A DNA stretch of 64,000 nucleotides from Marivirga tractuosa DSM 4126 (GTDB lineage Bacteria > Bacteroidota > Bacteroidia > Cytophagales > Cyclobacteriaceae): positions 868,001 through 932,000 of the forward strand of contig NC_014759.1 in NCBI RefSeq assembly GCF_000183425.1, read 5' to 3'. Positions 8,943-17,373 of the stretch are shown in pieces. Each line of letters starts with the position of its first letter. The first letter of the stretch is position 1. The translations under genes were made by a program, and so were the position numbers. The notes under the pieces were generated by a model. The model saw only the letters and a list, made by a program, of their open reading frames with translations. It searched no databases and was not told where the DNA came from.

Positions 8943-9877
8943 ATGAAAAGTACACAATTGATTTTAGGCCTAATAACCTTACTCTTTTTGCTTGGATGCC
9001 AACCACAAGAAAAAAACAAATTATTTCAGATACTTCAAATGAAACCTCAGTAATGCTTCTTGGAGTATACCACTTTAACAATCCAGGACAAGATACCTAC
9101 AATACGAAAATTGACGATTATTATTCTGACAGGCGACAAGAAGAAATAAAAGAAGTAGTTGGTCTTCTGAGGGAATATAATCCAACAAAAATTTTTGTAG
9201 AACTAACTCCAAAAAGTCAATCAAAAATTGATAGCTTGTACCAGCTTCATCTTAACGACAGAATTAATTTACATGAAATTAAGGGTGGAGTAAATGAAGT
9301 CTATCAAATTGGCTTTAGGCTTGGCAAACAATCAGGAGGGATCCCAATAACAGCCGTAGACCACGCTGGTCCTTGGTTAGGAGATTATGTAGATTTTATT
9401 GCAGACACATTAGCGCTTGACTATTATCAAGAAAAAAAATCGGAAGAGCTAAAATTTAACAAAGAAAAGCAAAAAAGGTTGGTCTCAAATACTGTTAAGG
9501 AAAATCTAATCTATATTAACGAAGATCGACAAATCATTGGTAATCATGACTATTACAATAATATAGCTATTCGAGTTAAGGATAGCGCAAACATTATGTT
9601 TTCTTATCAAGAATCTGAACAAGAAATTGAGGGTCTTCCTTACCTAATGCGATCTTATGATTTTAATAATATTGGAGTAGAGTTAGTTGCAGAATGGTAC
9701 AAAAGAAATCTATTTATTTACAGAAACATTATTGAAAATAGTCAGCAGAATGACAGGATTGTTGTAATCATTGGTAGCGGTCATGTTTTCTACTTGAATC
9801 AACTACTAGCTAATAACCCTAAATTTGATCTTACAAATCCTAATGAATTATTGATTAATGCCAAAAACGAAGATTAG
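8943..9877 (+). CDS. TraB-like (DUF5694-type) lipoprotein, interrupted by a -1 frameshift
   Basis: From ATG at 8943 the frame gives a clear lipoprotein signal, MKSTQLILGLITLLFLLGC (lipobox LLGC, Cys19), but it stops 36 codons in. The body of the protein lies in the -1 frame: VMLLGVYHFNNPGQDTYN, PTKIFVELTPKSQ, ITAVDHAGPW and near the end VIIGSGHVFYLNQLL. The GVYHFxNPG and GSGH blocks resemble DUF5694, a Bacteroidota family related to TraB/Tiki-type hydrolases; substrates are unknown. The switch point is CAA GAA AAA AAC at 9006-9017, containing the heptamer A_AAA_AAC in the register used for -1 ribosomal slippage, and also a seven-A run prone to indels. A restored protein would be about 311 residues. 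The ATG at 8996 inside the body frame would lose the signal peptide and is unlikely to be the true start. Confidence 0.75.
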
Positions 9878-9949
9878 TTTCTGATGAATTATAAAGAATA
9901 AACCCTAAATTAGAGCTTATATGGCCAATTTAATATTATTCTTACATAC

Positions 9950-10663
9950 ATGAAAAGTAAACTAAATACACAGCAATTATTTTTAGAATTTATATCCGTA
10001 GTTTTTGCCGTAATTCTCGCTCTTGTTTTAAATGGCTGGCGTGAATCTTCTGCATTGAATGACAACCTTTTGAGTGTTGAAAAATCTATTCTTAAAGAGG
10101 TTGAAAGAAATGATGCACTATTAAAAAAGTCATATTCATACCGCAAGGATCTTCTACAAAAACTATATTCAAATCAAAATTTACTCCTGGCTGTTTCCAT
10201 TTCCGACTTTGATTTCGACATAAATGACAATTCTAAACTTGAACACTTCTTTACTACTGCTTTAATCTTTGGCCAAAAAGAATATCGCGATGTTAAAGTA
10301 ATGCAAGAGGGATCTGCTCGTGTTATTATTCTAGATAATAGTGTTTTTGACCTCATTCTAGAGGATGATACCCTAAAAGTTTTAGGTGTAGGAAACATAG
10401 ACCTAAAAATACCTGATTTAAATAATCGGTCTTGGGATCTTGCTCAAGCTACTGGAACTATAGTGAAAATGGAGATTTCTTTGGTGGAAAAATTAGGTAT
10501 AGTTAACGCACTTATTGAGACCTACGTAAAAACAAGTGAAAGTGCAGTAGAAATGGTATATGATGGAAAGCAAAAAGGACTATTATCTGTTTTGGAGGAT
10601 TTGAACAATCTCGAAGCAAAAATTATTAAAGCAAACTCGTCATTAATTGAGGAATTGAAATAG
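9950..10663 (+). CDS. Single-pass membrane protein of unknown function (DUF6090-like)
   Basis: A 237-residue protein that begins with a short polar stretch and one membrane helix (about residues 11-27, LEFISVVFAVILALVLNGW). The rest is predicted soluble, with coiled-coil-prone helices (KSILKEVERNDALLKKSYSYRKDLLQKL and NLEAKIIKANSSLIEELK) and a tryptophan-containing block NRSWDLAQATG. Helix-plus-W/R starts of this type occur in Bacteroidota proteins grouped as DUF6090, a tentative match from memory. It follows the frameshifted lipoprotein gene by 72 bp on the same strand and may share its transcript. No enzyme motif seen. Confidence 0.65.
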   Translation: MKSKLNTQQLFLEFISVVFAVILALVLNGWRESSALNDNLLSVEKSILKEVERNDALLKKSYSYRKDLLQKLYSNQNLLLAVSISDFDFDINDNSKLEHFFTTALIFGQKEYRDVKVMQEGSARVIILDNSVFDLILEDDTLKVLGVGNIDLKIPDLNNRSWDLAQATGTIVKMEISLVEKLGIVNALIETYVKTSESAVEMVYDGKQKGLLSVLEDLNNLEAKIIKANSSLIEELK

Positions 10664-10874
10664 CATAGGCTCAAATAAGCTTTCATAATACCATTAGCTC
10701 TGAAAAAGCACAATAAAGTAGTTTACTGTTGTAAAGAATTTTTGGGTTTTGGCTAGGATATGGGATTAAAATCTGCCACACTAAATACTGTGTACTACAG
10801 CTGATACGCCTACAACCCTTCCACTGGATACCTACTTTATATAATGAAGAAACAAACTATTCCTAGGGAATTGG

Positions 10875-11198
10875 CTAGGCCATTTCTACACTGATGAGAA
10901 TAGCAATTTTCTCACTACTATACACCTGAAGGTCCAAGCTTAATGTCAGAATCCATCCAGGATGCCCAGACTGTTTTATGTTTTCAAAATCTCCATTTTC
11001 TTGGCTCCTATTCACCAGATTCGGTAAAAACGTATAAAAATAGTCCAAGGCTGTTTCAACTAATAACTCAATGCTTTTACTGAAATGTATATCCGCATAG
11101 TATCCTAATTGAATATAGTTACCTTTCTTGGAAAGGTAAATTTAGTAAATACCGTAGTTAATAAAGTATTGTTCCATTTAGCTTTCTTTGTACCATAG
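10875..11198 (-). pseudogene. Decayed outer-membrane beta-barrel-like gene fragment
   Basis: In the 749-bp gap 10664-11412 one minus-strand frame reads through two in-frame stops as MEQYFINYGIY, stop, IYLSKKGNYIQLGYYADIHF and onward to GWILTLSLDLQVYSSEKIAI, ending at TAG 10877-10875. The alternating hydrophobic/polar pattern with aromatic belts suggests membrane beta strands of an outer-membrane protein. The longest uninterrupted stretch is about 88 codons with no start. The rest of the gap shows nothing recognisable. Family not identified. Confidence 0.35.
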
Positions 11199-11412
11199 AT
11201 TTAAAAGAACATAAAGCATTTATCCTAAAATTAGGTAAAATATTGAAAGGGTTTTCTAAAACTATTTGTTGTTTTTGAAAACCCTATCCTATTAGAATTC
11301 TGGCTGCAGGAGAATATTGCTTTTAAAATGAATAATAGAACAAGCATGCTTGAATTTTCCCCATAATGGCAGCAAAGTCATTTTAACAAGTTTTATTTTA
11401 CATTGAAGTAAA

Positions 11413-11976
11413 TCAATAAAGGCATTTTGTTCTTAAGCGAGAAAGCATCTCTGGTGACATATTAAGATAAGAAGCAATGATGTAATGTGGAATCCGATTG
11501 AATAGTTCTCCGTTTTTTTCGCTAAATTCTTTATATCTTCCTTCAGCTGTTTTAGTTAGTAAACTTAATTCTCTTTGGTGTTTAAGAATAATAAAATTTT
11601 GTTGTTGAAGGTTTATGAATTGCCCTAAACTTTCAGAGACTTTGCAAAGCTCTTTTAAAACCTTTTTATCCCAACAATATAACTTAGTATTGGTTAAGGC
11701 TTGACAATATATATAAGATATTTCATTGGTAAAGTGGCTTACCACAGAACCATAAAAAAAGTCACTTTCCTTAGAAATCTGAATCACTTGGTCTGTCCCC
11801 TTCTCATCCTTTACAAAGTGTTTCACTACACCATCCTTAACATAAAAAGCACAATTACAGATCTCGCCTTCTTGCAAAATGAATTCATTTCTTTTAAGCA
11901 GTACTATTCTGGCATGTCCAAAAATCGACTCCAACATATCGTGTTTCCTTGGAATAGCAATTGTTGATCTTTCCAT
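11413..11976 (-). CDS. Crp/Fnr-family transcriptional regulator
   Basis: A 187-residue regulator. Residues about 25-120 form the cyclic-nucleotide-binding-type beta roll (VLLKRNEFILQEGEICNCAFYVKDGVVKHF), followed by the long dimerisation helix and a short C-terminal winged helix (RIPHYIIASYLNMSPEMLSRLRTK). The lack of the canonical R-S motif of the cAMP pocket and the lack of a cysteine cluster suggest it senses neither cAMP nor an FeS cluster; many Bacteroidota paralogues look like this. The stop directly follows the recognition helix. In the next frame the DNA would continue FIDLLQ, similar to the tail of the decayed copy at 8588, so the C-terminus may be trimmed by a small indel. It is transcribed in the same direction as the TonB receptor upstream. 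Confidence 0.88.
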   Translation of the reverse strand: MERSTIAIPRKHDMLESIFGHARIVLLKRNEFILQEGEICNCAFYVKDGVVKHFVKDEKGTDQVIQISKESDFFYGSVVSHFTNEISYIYCQALTNTKLYCWDKKVLKELCKVSESLGQFINLQQQNFIILKHQRELSLLTKTAEGRYKEFSEKNGELFNRIPHYIIASYLNMSPEMLSRLRTKCLY

Positions 11977-12255
11977 AACAACCTATCTCAGTAGTTTAAA
12001 AGCCTGTTTTTATAGCGAATTAACCAAATGTAGATAGAATACTATTAGCAGTAAATTTCAAAGTGAGGATGTAGTAAAAAGTAATTATTTGTTACCTATA
12101 TTTCCAAATTCTGTATTGATACTGAAATGTAACATAATTCAGAGATCAGGAGATAACACATGAGGATATCAAGAACCGAGTCTATAGTGGCTTCAATACT
12201 TATCTTATATTCATCTGCCCCAATCTCTAAAGAAATTAAAGATTATGATACCTAA

Positions 12256-12432
12256 TTAATCCAACCTGTTGATTTCTGGGTTTTCAGTATTATTAACATT
12301 AGTATTAAGATCACTTGCTTGACCATATGTAAGGTTATTTGAAAACGAAATTATTAAGATAAAAATGGATAGGCTTCTCGTAATAATGTCAAATTTTGAA
12401 GACAGTTTATGTGAAATTACCGGTCTTACAAA
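12256..12432 (-). pseudogene. Signal-peptide-like open fragment without a start codon
   Basis: The 542-bp gap 11977-12518 holds an open minus-strand stretch whose centre reads LSIFILIISFSNNLTYGQ, like a signal peptide with a cleavage site, followed by a polar stretch to a stop at 12256. There is no ATG or good GTG start. It could be the front of a decayed exported-protein gene downstream of the TonB receptor, or chance. Nothing else is evident in this gap. Confidence 0.22.
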
Positions 12433-12518
12433 TTATATTCTGATAAGTATTAATAATAGTTTCTTTCAATTACATCTGGTAAACATCTCAAGTCCTACTC
12501 ATCAAGTGTGTTTGGGTG

Positions 12519-14846
12519 TCAAAAGTCATACTTAAGGTTTATATTTGGCAACAGGCCTAAATACGTTTGCTCCTCAATGATCTGCTTTTCCCTATTATAT
12601 ACTTCTCTGTAAAAATTCAGTCTATTCGTTAAGTTTTGAATATCCAAGGAAATGGTCATGGTAGATTGCGAGAAATTCTTTTGATAATAAAGAGATGCAT
12701 CCATCCTAAAATAATCTGGTGTTTTACTGGCATAGGCTAATTGATAATTGTAAACCGTTTCCCCAGCTATTTTCGAAGCCTCTAAATCAATGGGGATTTC
12801 TCTAAATCCTCCCCTGTATACCCACCTAAAACTCGTTCCAATTGTTTTAGAATTTGAGAGCATAAACTCCTTACCAAAAGTAAATGTGTTAATGAAATTA
12901 GCATTAAATCTTGTGTTTCGCCATTGATCATCAATACCTCGATAGGTGCTTTGGAATAATGAACCCGTTAGTTTCAAGTAAAACCCATCAGTAAAATTCC
13001 TATTCAAATCTAAGTCTACACCGTAATTCTTGCCTTTACCATCACTCGCAAGATTTAATGGTTGATAGCCAAGATTATTGTTTAATAATGCAATGCCGGG
13101 TTGAGAGGTATCAACAGCTAAATCATATAAATATTGATAATATAGTTCAGCATTGAGGCTCCAACCTTCCATAAAAAAGTATTGGTACGCACCAATAATA
13201 TGAAGTGCTTTACTAAGCTGAAGCGCACTCTTATTGACTTGTTTTTGGTAATAGGGATCAAGCAAGCTGCTATGTAAGCCTATTCCTAAATTAATATATT
13301 GCCGAGCATTTAGGCTGTATCTAAAAGAAAGCCTTGGCTCAATTAATATTTCATTTTGTAAAAAATTATTAGAAAGATGAACTCCCGCATTTTGAATCAG
13401 TTTGCTACTCCAATTATGCCTAATTTGAACATAGGATTGGAGAAATTGATTTTTAGACTGTGCACTCATCAAAGTATTCAAATCCCCCACCCCATCATCA
13501 TATTTCGTGTGATTAATATCTGACTGATTAAAACTATAAATATTACCGATTGTAAGCCGATTTTTAGAGTTGAGTTTAAGGTTCAAAGCAATCTTATGCC
13601 TTAATTCAGTTTTATCTACGTCTAAATTCTCAACAGAGAAACTTTCCAATTGTGTATTGACCGTATCTTCTAAAAAGTTGGAATTAGATTGATTTACAAC
13701 AATAGAGTTTGCAATGTAAAAGTTACTGTTAACACTTTTCTCGTGCTTTAAGCCTACAATTCTTGTAATGTACCGTTCCTTTTCTTGTAAATAATCTGAT
13801 CTATCTTCCCAGAGTGTAGTATCACTAACAGCTTTATCACCAGCCTCACTTGCACCAATAATTCCAAAAACACTTACGTTACCTTTGTTCTTGGTAGGAA
13901 AATATAGTTTGAAATTAAGATCTTGAAATTCGGGTGCAATGGAGTTTTCCCCTCCAATTTTGAAGCCTGCATTATGCAGCAGCGTAACGGTAGAATATCG
14001 ATAATTTACCAAATATGAGGCCTTGCTTGATTTTAGAATAGGACCTTCTGTACTGAATTGCAAGCCCAAAATACCTACCTGGATGGAGTGTTCATAATCA
14101 TCTGAATTACCTTTCCTAAAATATAAATCAAAAACTCCAGAAGTAGCATTACCAATATCTGCAGAAAATGCACCTGCATAAAAATCGGACTGGTTCAAAA
14201 CTGCATTACTTATCATACTTACTCCTCCACCAGCTGCACCGGGTCCATTTGGAAAATGATTTGGACTCATAATCTCAATTCCCTCCAGCCTCCATAGAAT
14301 GCCAGAAGGAGTATTTCCTCTGACACTTATTTCATTTCCTTCATCGTCACTACTCACTACACCAGCATAAGATTGGGCTACCCTAGCCGGATCATTGAAA
14401 CTCCCAGGGGTTCTTTGCGCTTCTTCTATTCCTATACTTTGAACACTGACGAGAACAGTCTCTTTCGGAGATTCCCCAGCATTTCCCCCAGCTTTCACTA
14501 CTACTTCATCCATTTGCAGCTGAGCTTCTTCCATGGCTACTTCAATAAAAAGGTCTTTTCCACTGGTTAGTTCATAAGGAACAAGTGTAGGTTTAAACCC
14601 AATACTACTAACTTCTATAAACCCTTTTCCAACTGGAAGATTATCAAAGATGAAAAATCCATTTACATCAGAAATTGCTCCTACATCAGCAGCTGCATCT
14701 TTAATATGTAGATGTGCGCCCACTACTGGCACCTTGGTAAACTCGTCCATTACAACCCCTTTTAATGTGCCAGCCGTTTGAGCAGCTAGATTTTTTGATA
14801 GGAAGAAAAAGATAAGAATAACAAAAGATTTCAATACATATTTCAT
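12519..14846 (-). CDS. TonB-dependent outer-membrane receptor with carboxypeptidase-like N-terminal domain
   Basis: An outer-membrane active transporter of about 775 residues. A signal peptide (MKYVLKSFVILIFFFLSKNLAAQ) is followed by a carboxypeptidase-regulatory-like beta-sandwich (about 25-110: LKGVVMDEFTKVPVVGAHLHI and ISDVNGFFIFDNLPVG). Next come the plug domain (about 115-230, with RTPGSFNDPARVAQSYAGV and ISVRGNTPSGILWRLEGIEI) and a C-terminal barrel ending in aromatic strands (LPNINLKYDF). The ligand cannot be told. No SusD partner follows, so it is of the non-Sus type. ATG at 14846 is chosen because the frame's earlier start is only TTG. The start has GGAGGA 9 bp upstream (14856-14861), a Shine-Dalgarno-like site unusual for this phylum, overlapping TAAATTTG (14861-14868). 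Confidence 0.92.
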   Translation of the reverse strand: MKYVLKSFVILIFFFLSKNLAAQTAGTLKGVVMDEFTKVPVVGAHLHIKDAAADVGAISDVNGFFIFDNLPVGKGFIEVSSIGFKPTLVPYELTSGKDLFIEVAMEEAQLQMDEVVVKAGGNAGESPKETVLVSVQSIGIEEAQRTPGSFNDPARVAQSYAGVVSSDDEGNEISVRGNTPSGILWRLEGIEIMSPNHFPNGPGAAGGGVSMISNAVLNQSDFYAGAFSADIGNATSGVFDLYFRKGNSDDYEHSIQVGILGLQFSTEGPILKSSKASYLVNYRYSTVTLLHNAGFKIGGENSIAPEFQDLNFKLYFPTKNKGNVSVFGIIGASEAGDKAVSDTTLWEDRSDYLQEKERYITRIVGLKHEKSVNSNFYIANSIVVNQSNSNFLEDTVNTQLESFSVENLDVDKTELRHKIALNLKLNSKNRLTIGNIYSFNQSDINHTKYDDGVGDLNTLMSAQSKNQFLQSYVQIRHNWSSKLIQNAGVHLSNNFLQNEILIEPRLSFRYSLNARQYINLGIGLHSSLLDPYYQKQVNKSALQLSKALHIIGAYQYFFMEGWSLNAELYYQYLYDLAVDTSQPGIALLNNNLGYQPLNLASDGKGKNYGVDLDLNRNFTDGFYLKLTGSLFQSTYRGIDDQWRNTRFNANFINTFTFGKEFMLSNSKTIGTSFRWVYRGGFREIPIDLEASKIAGETVYNYQLAYASKTPDYFRMDASLYYQKNFSQSTMTISLDIQNLTNRLNFYREVYNREKQIIEEQTYLGLLPNINLKYDF

Positions 14847-14887
14847 AAAATACAATCCTCCAAATTTATTGCACTATAAAAGTAAGA

Positions 14888-14909
14888 AGGGGTTCATAAT
14901 CGAACCCCT
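14888..14909 (-). promoter_or_regulatory. Inverted repeat in the leader of the TonB receptor gene
   Basis: AGGGGTTC (14888-14895) and GAACCCCT (14902-14909) form a perfect 8-bp inverted repeat with a 6-base loop, 42 bp upstream of the receptor start. There is no T-run after it on the minus strand, so an operator or leader hairpin is more likely than a terminator. Role inferred from position only. Confidence 0.4.
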
Positions 14910-14959
14910 ATCAAAGTAAAAACAGGTAAAAATTAATTATAAATTACTTATTACTGATA

Positions 14960-15480
14960 CAATTGAAATCTTACCGCAATATTCTGTAAATAATTTCCTG
15001 CCTAAAACCACCTATTAATCCCAAAATAATTTGGATATTATCCACTTCATTCTGCCTTTGTATTTCCAGTTACATTTTCACTATTAGCTGCTAAACGGAC
15101 ACACCCAAAATTAGAATATGAAAAACACCTCCTTGATTAAACTAGTAAATCACCAGATGATTTTGATTTAGCACCTCAAGCAGACTAATTTTTGTAGTCT
15201 TAGATGATAATATTTCCAGTCCTTGCCAGTTTGTTATAGACTTGCAATTCAACATGTATGATCTAGTAATTGGTGGATGACAACCTTTTTCCATTGGATA
15301 TTTTTAAACTTTGCTACTGTATATTCATAGCCTAACTTAGTTAAATTTCTCCTCGATGTACTTATTGGAAAATGGCAGCTTCTGTAAATTGCTTGATCAA
15401 TGAACCGATATCAAATATCGTATTTTCACTTACACTAATGGATTGATCACTTTTCCTCCCCCTCTGGGAAAAATTACAAT
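14960..15480 (-). pseudogene. Decayed serine beta-lactamase-family (SxxK) gene
   Basis: In the 994-bp gap 14847-15840 the minus strand keeps three ordered hallmarks of the beta-lactamase / penicillin-binding-protein-like hydrolase family, separated by stops and frame changes. First is SENTIFDIGSLIKQFTEAAI, with the SxxK catalytic motif in GSLIK (15392-15412). Next is IQWKKVVIHQLLDHTC (HQLLDHT at 15254-15275), matching the family's ITIHQLLTHTSG block. Third is CFSYSNFGCVRLAANSENVTG, with the YxN motif YSN at 15110-15118. Order and approximate spacing agree with a real gene read right to left. At least four stops interrupt it. The plus-strand open stretch at 15443-15697 is not convincing, and I see nothing else in this gap. 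Confidence 0.75.
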
Positions 15481-15840
15481 CTCTTTAGAACGAATAGATA
15501 CAACTCTCATAAAGTCTTTAAAACCATGCTACAATTTAAAGATTGCACAGAAGTCATGTGCAATTTTGGTATTGAGGATGAATCATATAAGAATCCACTT
15601 AAAAATAGTTTTAAAGATTTGTTTTGGTCAAATTTCCAGCTTTGCAATAAATTATAAAAAGGCGATTTATAAGCTAGTAGAAAAAAGGTGTAAATGATAT
15701 ATAATTCGTTGAGAACTTATTTCGGCCATTTTAAATTCAGAGATCAATAAAGCATAAAGTAATCGTAAAATATAATTATGGTTTTCCACTAAGTACTATT
15801 TCATTGTTCAGCAATTGGACCTAATGAACAAATTTGTAGT

Positions 15841-17355
15841 ATGATAAAAATAAGATTAACCTCCCTGATAGCACTGGTTTCCATAGCACTAATCCATGTT
15901 AATCCACGAATTGGCCAAGCATATGAAATATTACAACCGACAAAAGGTAATATGGACGATAGTAACTTGATAAAGGCTATTAAATCCAATAACCAAATAG
16001 CAGCACTGAGATTAATTGAAAAAGGAATTAACATTGATCAACCTTCAACATCAGGCTTGCGTGGAACACCTCTCATGTATGCTGTGTCAGTAAACAACCC
16101 AACTATAGTAAAAGCATTGCTTGCTAAAGGTGCTGAGGTCAACGCTGTAGATATAACTGGAGATCCTGCCATCAGCTGGGCTGCCTTTTCAGGCAATTCA
16201 AAACTTATATCCATTTTACTTCATGCTGGTGCTAATCCCTATATAAGGAGTAAGCATGGAACTTCCCTAGATGTTGTGTATAGGTTATGGCATTCCGACT
16301 CAGTGGCAAAGGTGTTCAGGAATTATTTACTCGCTAAGGAACAAGAGAAGGAATCAGAGCTAATTCAATGTGTTCGAAATAATGAATTGAATAAAATAGA
16401 AAATGAAACTATATTAAATACTGATTTAGAAGATATTTTAGGAATGCCTGTTCTGCATATTGCAGTTGAAAATCATCATAACGAAATAGTTAAAATTTTA
16501 CTTGAGAAAGGTGCTAATGTTAACAGCACGAATAGAGCAGGACAAACTTCATTAGCCTGGGCAGCGAGATTTGGAAACAAGGAAGCAGTGAAACTGCTAC
16601 TTGAAAATGGCGCTAATCCAAATTTAGCCGATACTACCTATCAACTACATCCTCTCATTGGAGCAGCAATTCAAGAGGATAGCGAAATTGTTGATCTTTT
16701 GGTTGAATCTGGTGCTAAAGTAAACCATGCAGATGTAATAAACGAATGTGCTCCAATTCATTGGGCGATTATGTACGGGGAATTTGATAATGTTAGATTT
16801 TTTTTAAAACATGGTGCAGACCTTCAAATGACGGTATTAGATGATCAATATACAGCATTAACCTTAGCTCAGGCAACGCAAAATAGTAGCATCATTAAGC
16901 TTATAAATGAATTTAGTATCAAAAAACAATTAATGGGGGCTTGGGATATTTCAAGAATCGACTATGTTTATTCTGATACTACCGTTTCTATACCCTATGA
17001 ATATTCTGGTGGTTTTATTTTTACAGAAAATAGGTATGTAACTATGTATAATCCTTTTGGAACCAAAAGAAAAGCAGCTGATAATATTGGGCAATTATCG
17101 GAAAAAGAAATGATTTATGGCTTTAAAACTATTGCATTTAATAGCGGCACCTATCAACTCACAAACGATACACTTATCACTCACTCTTTAATAGCGAAGG
17201 TTCAGGGGTTTGAAGGCGGAAAACAACATTTTAAATTTAACAATACAGAGAAAGAGACTAGTCTTGTCATGTATGATGAGACCTACCCTAATGAAACAAA
17301 ACCACCTTGGAGTGGAAAATTGAAAATAATTTATTTCCTCAAGCCAACTCAATAA
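15841..17355 (+). CDS. Exported ankyrin-repeat protein
   Basis: A 504-residue protein with an N-terminal signal peptide (RLTSLIALVSIALIHVNPRIG then QAYE). Residues about 40-155 and 170-360 are ankyrin repeats, for example TPLMYAVSVNNPTIVKALLA, SLAWAARFGNKEAVKLLLEN and PIHWAIMYGEFDNVRFFLKH. A C-terminal beta-rich domain (about 365-504) begins KKQLMGAWDISRIDYVYS, like the start of lipocalin-like domains. Ankyrin repeats bind other proteins; the partner is unknown. It starts 18 bp before a membrane AraC-type regulator, which suggests co-transcription and a joint sensing role (inference). No catalytic motif seen. Confidence 0.85.
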   Translation: MIKIRLTSLIALVSIALIHVNPRIGQAYEILQPTKGNMDDSNLIKAIKSNNQIAALRLIEKGINIDQPSTSGLRGTPLMYAVSVNNPTIVKALLAKGAEVNAVDITGDPAISWAAFSGNSKLISILLHAGANPYIRSKHGTSLDVVYRLWHSDSVAKVFRNYLLAKEQEKESELIQCVRNNELNKIENETILNTDLEDILGMPVLHIAVENHHNEIVKILLEKGANVNSTNRAGQTSLAWAARFGNKEAVKLLLENGANPNLADTTYQLHPLIGAAIQEDSEIVDLLVESGAKVNHADVINECAPIHWAIMYGEFDNVRFFLKHGADLQMTVLDDQYTALTLAQATQNSSIIKLINEFSIKKQLMGAWDISRIDYVYSDTTVSIPYEYSGGFIFTENRYVTMYNPFGTKRKAADNIGQLSEKEMIYGFKTIAFNSGTYQLTNDTLITHSLIAKVQGFEGGKQHFKFNNTEKETSLVMYDETYPNETKPPWSGKLKIIYFLKPTQ

Positions 17356-17373
17356 ATTATCTTTAAGAGATAT

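Noticed and set aside
15443..15697. 84-codon plus-strand open frame
   Set aside because: No domain, no promoter, basic and low-complexity composition; it partly overlaps the reverse strand of the decayed beta-lactamase-family gene.
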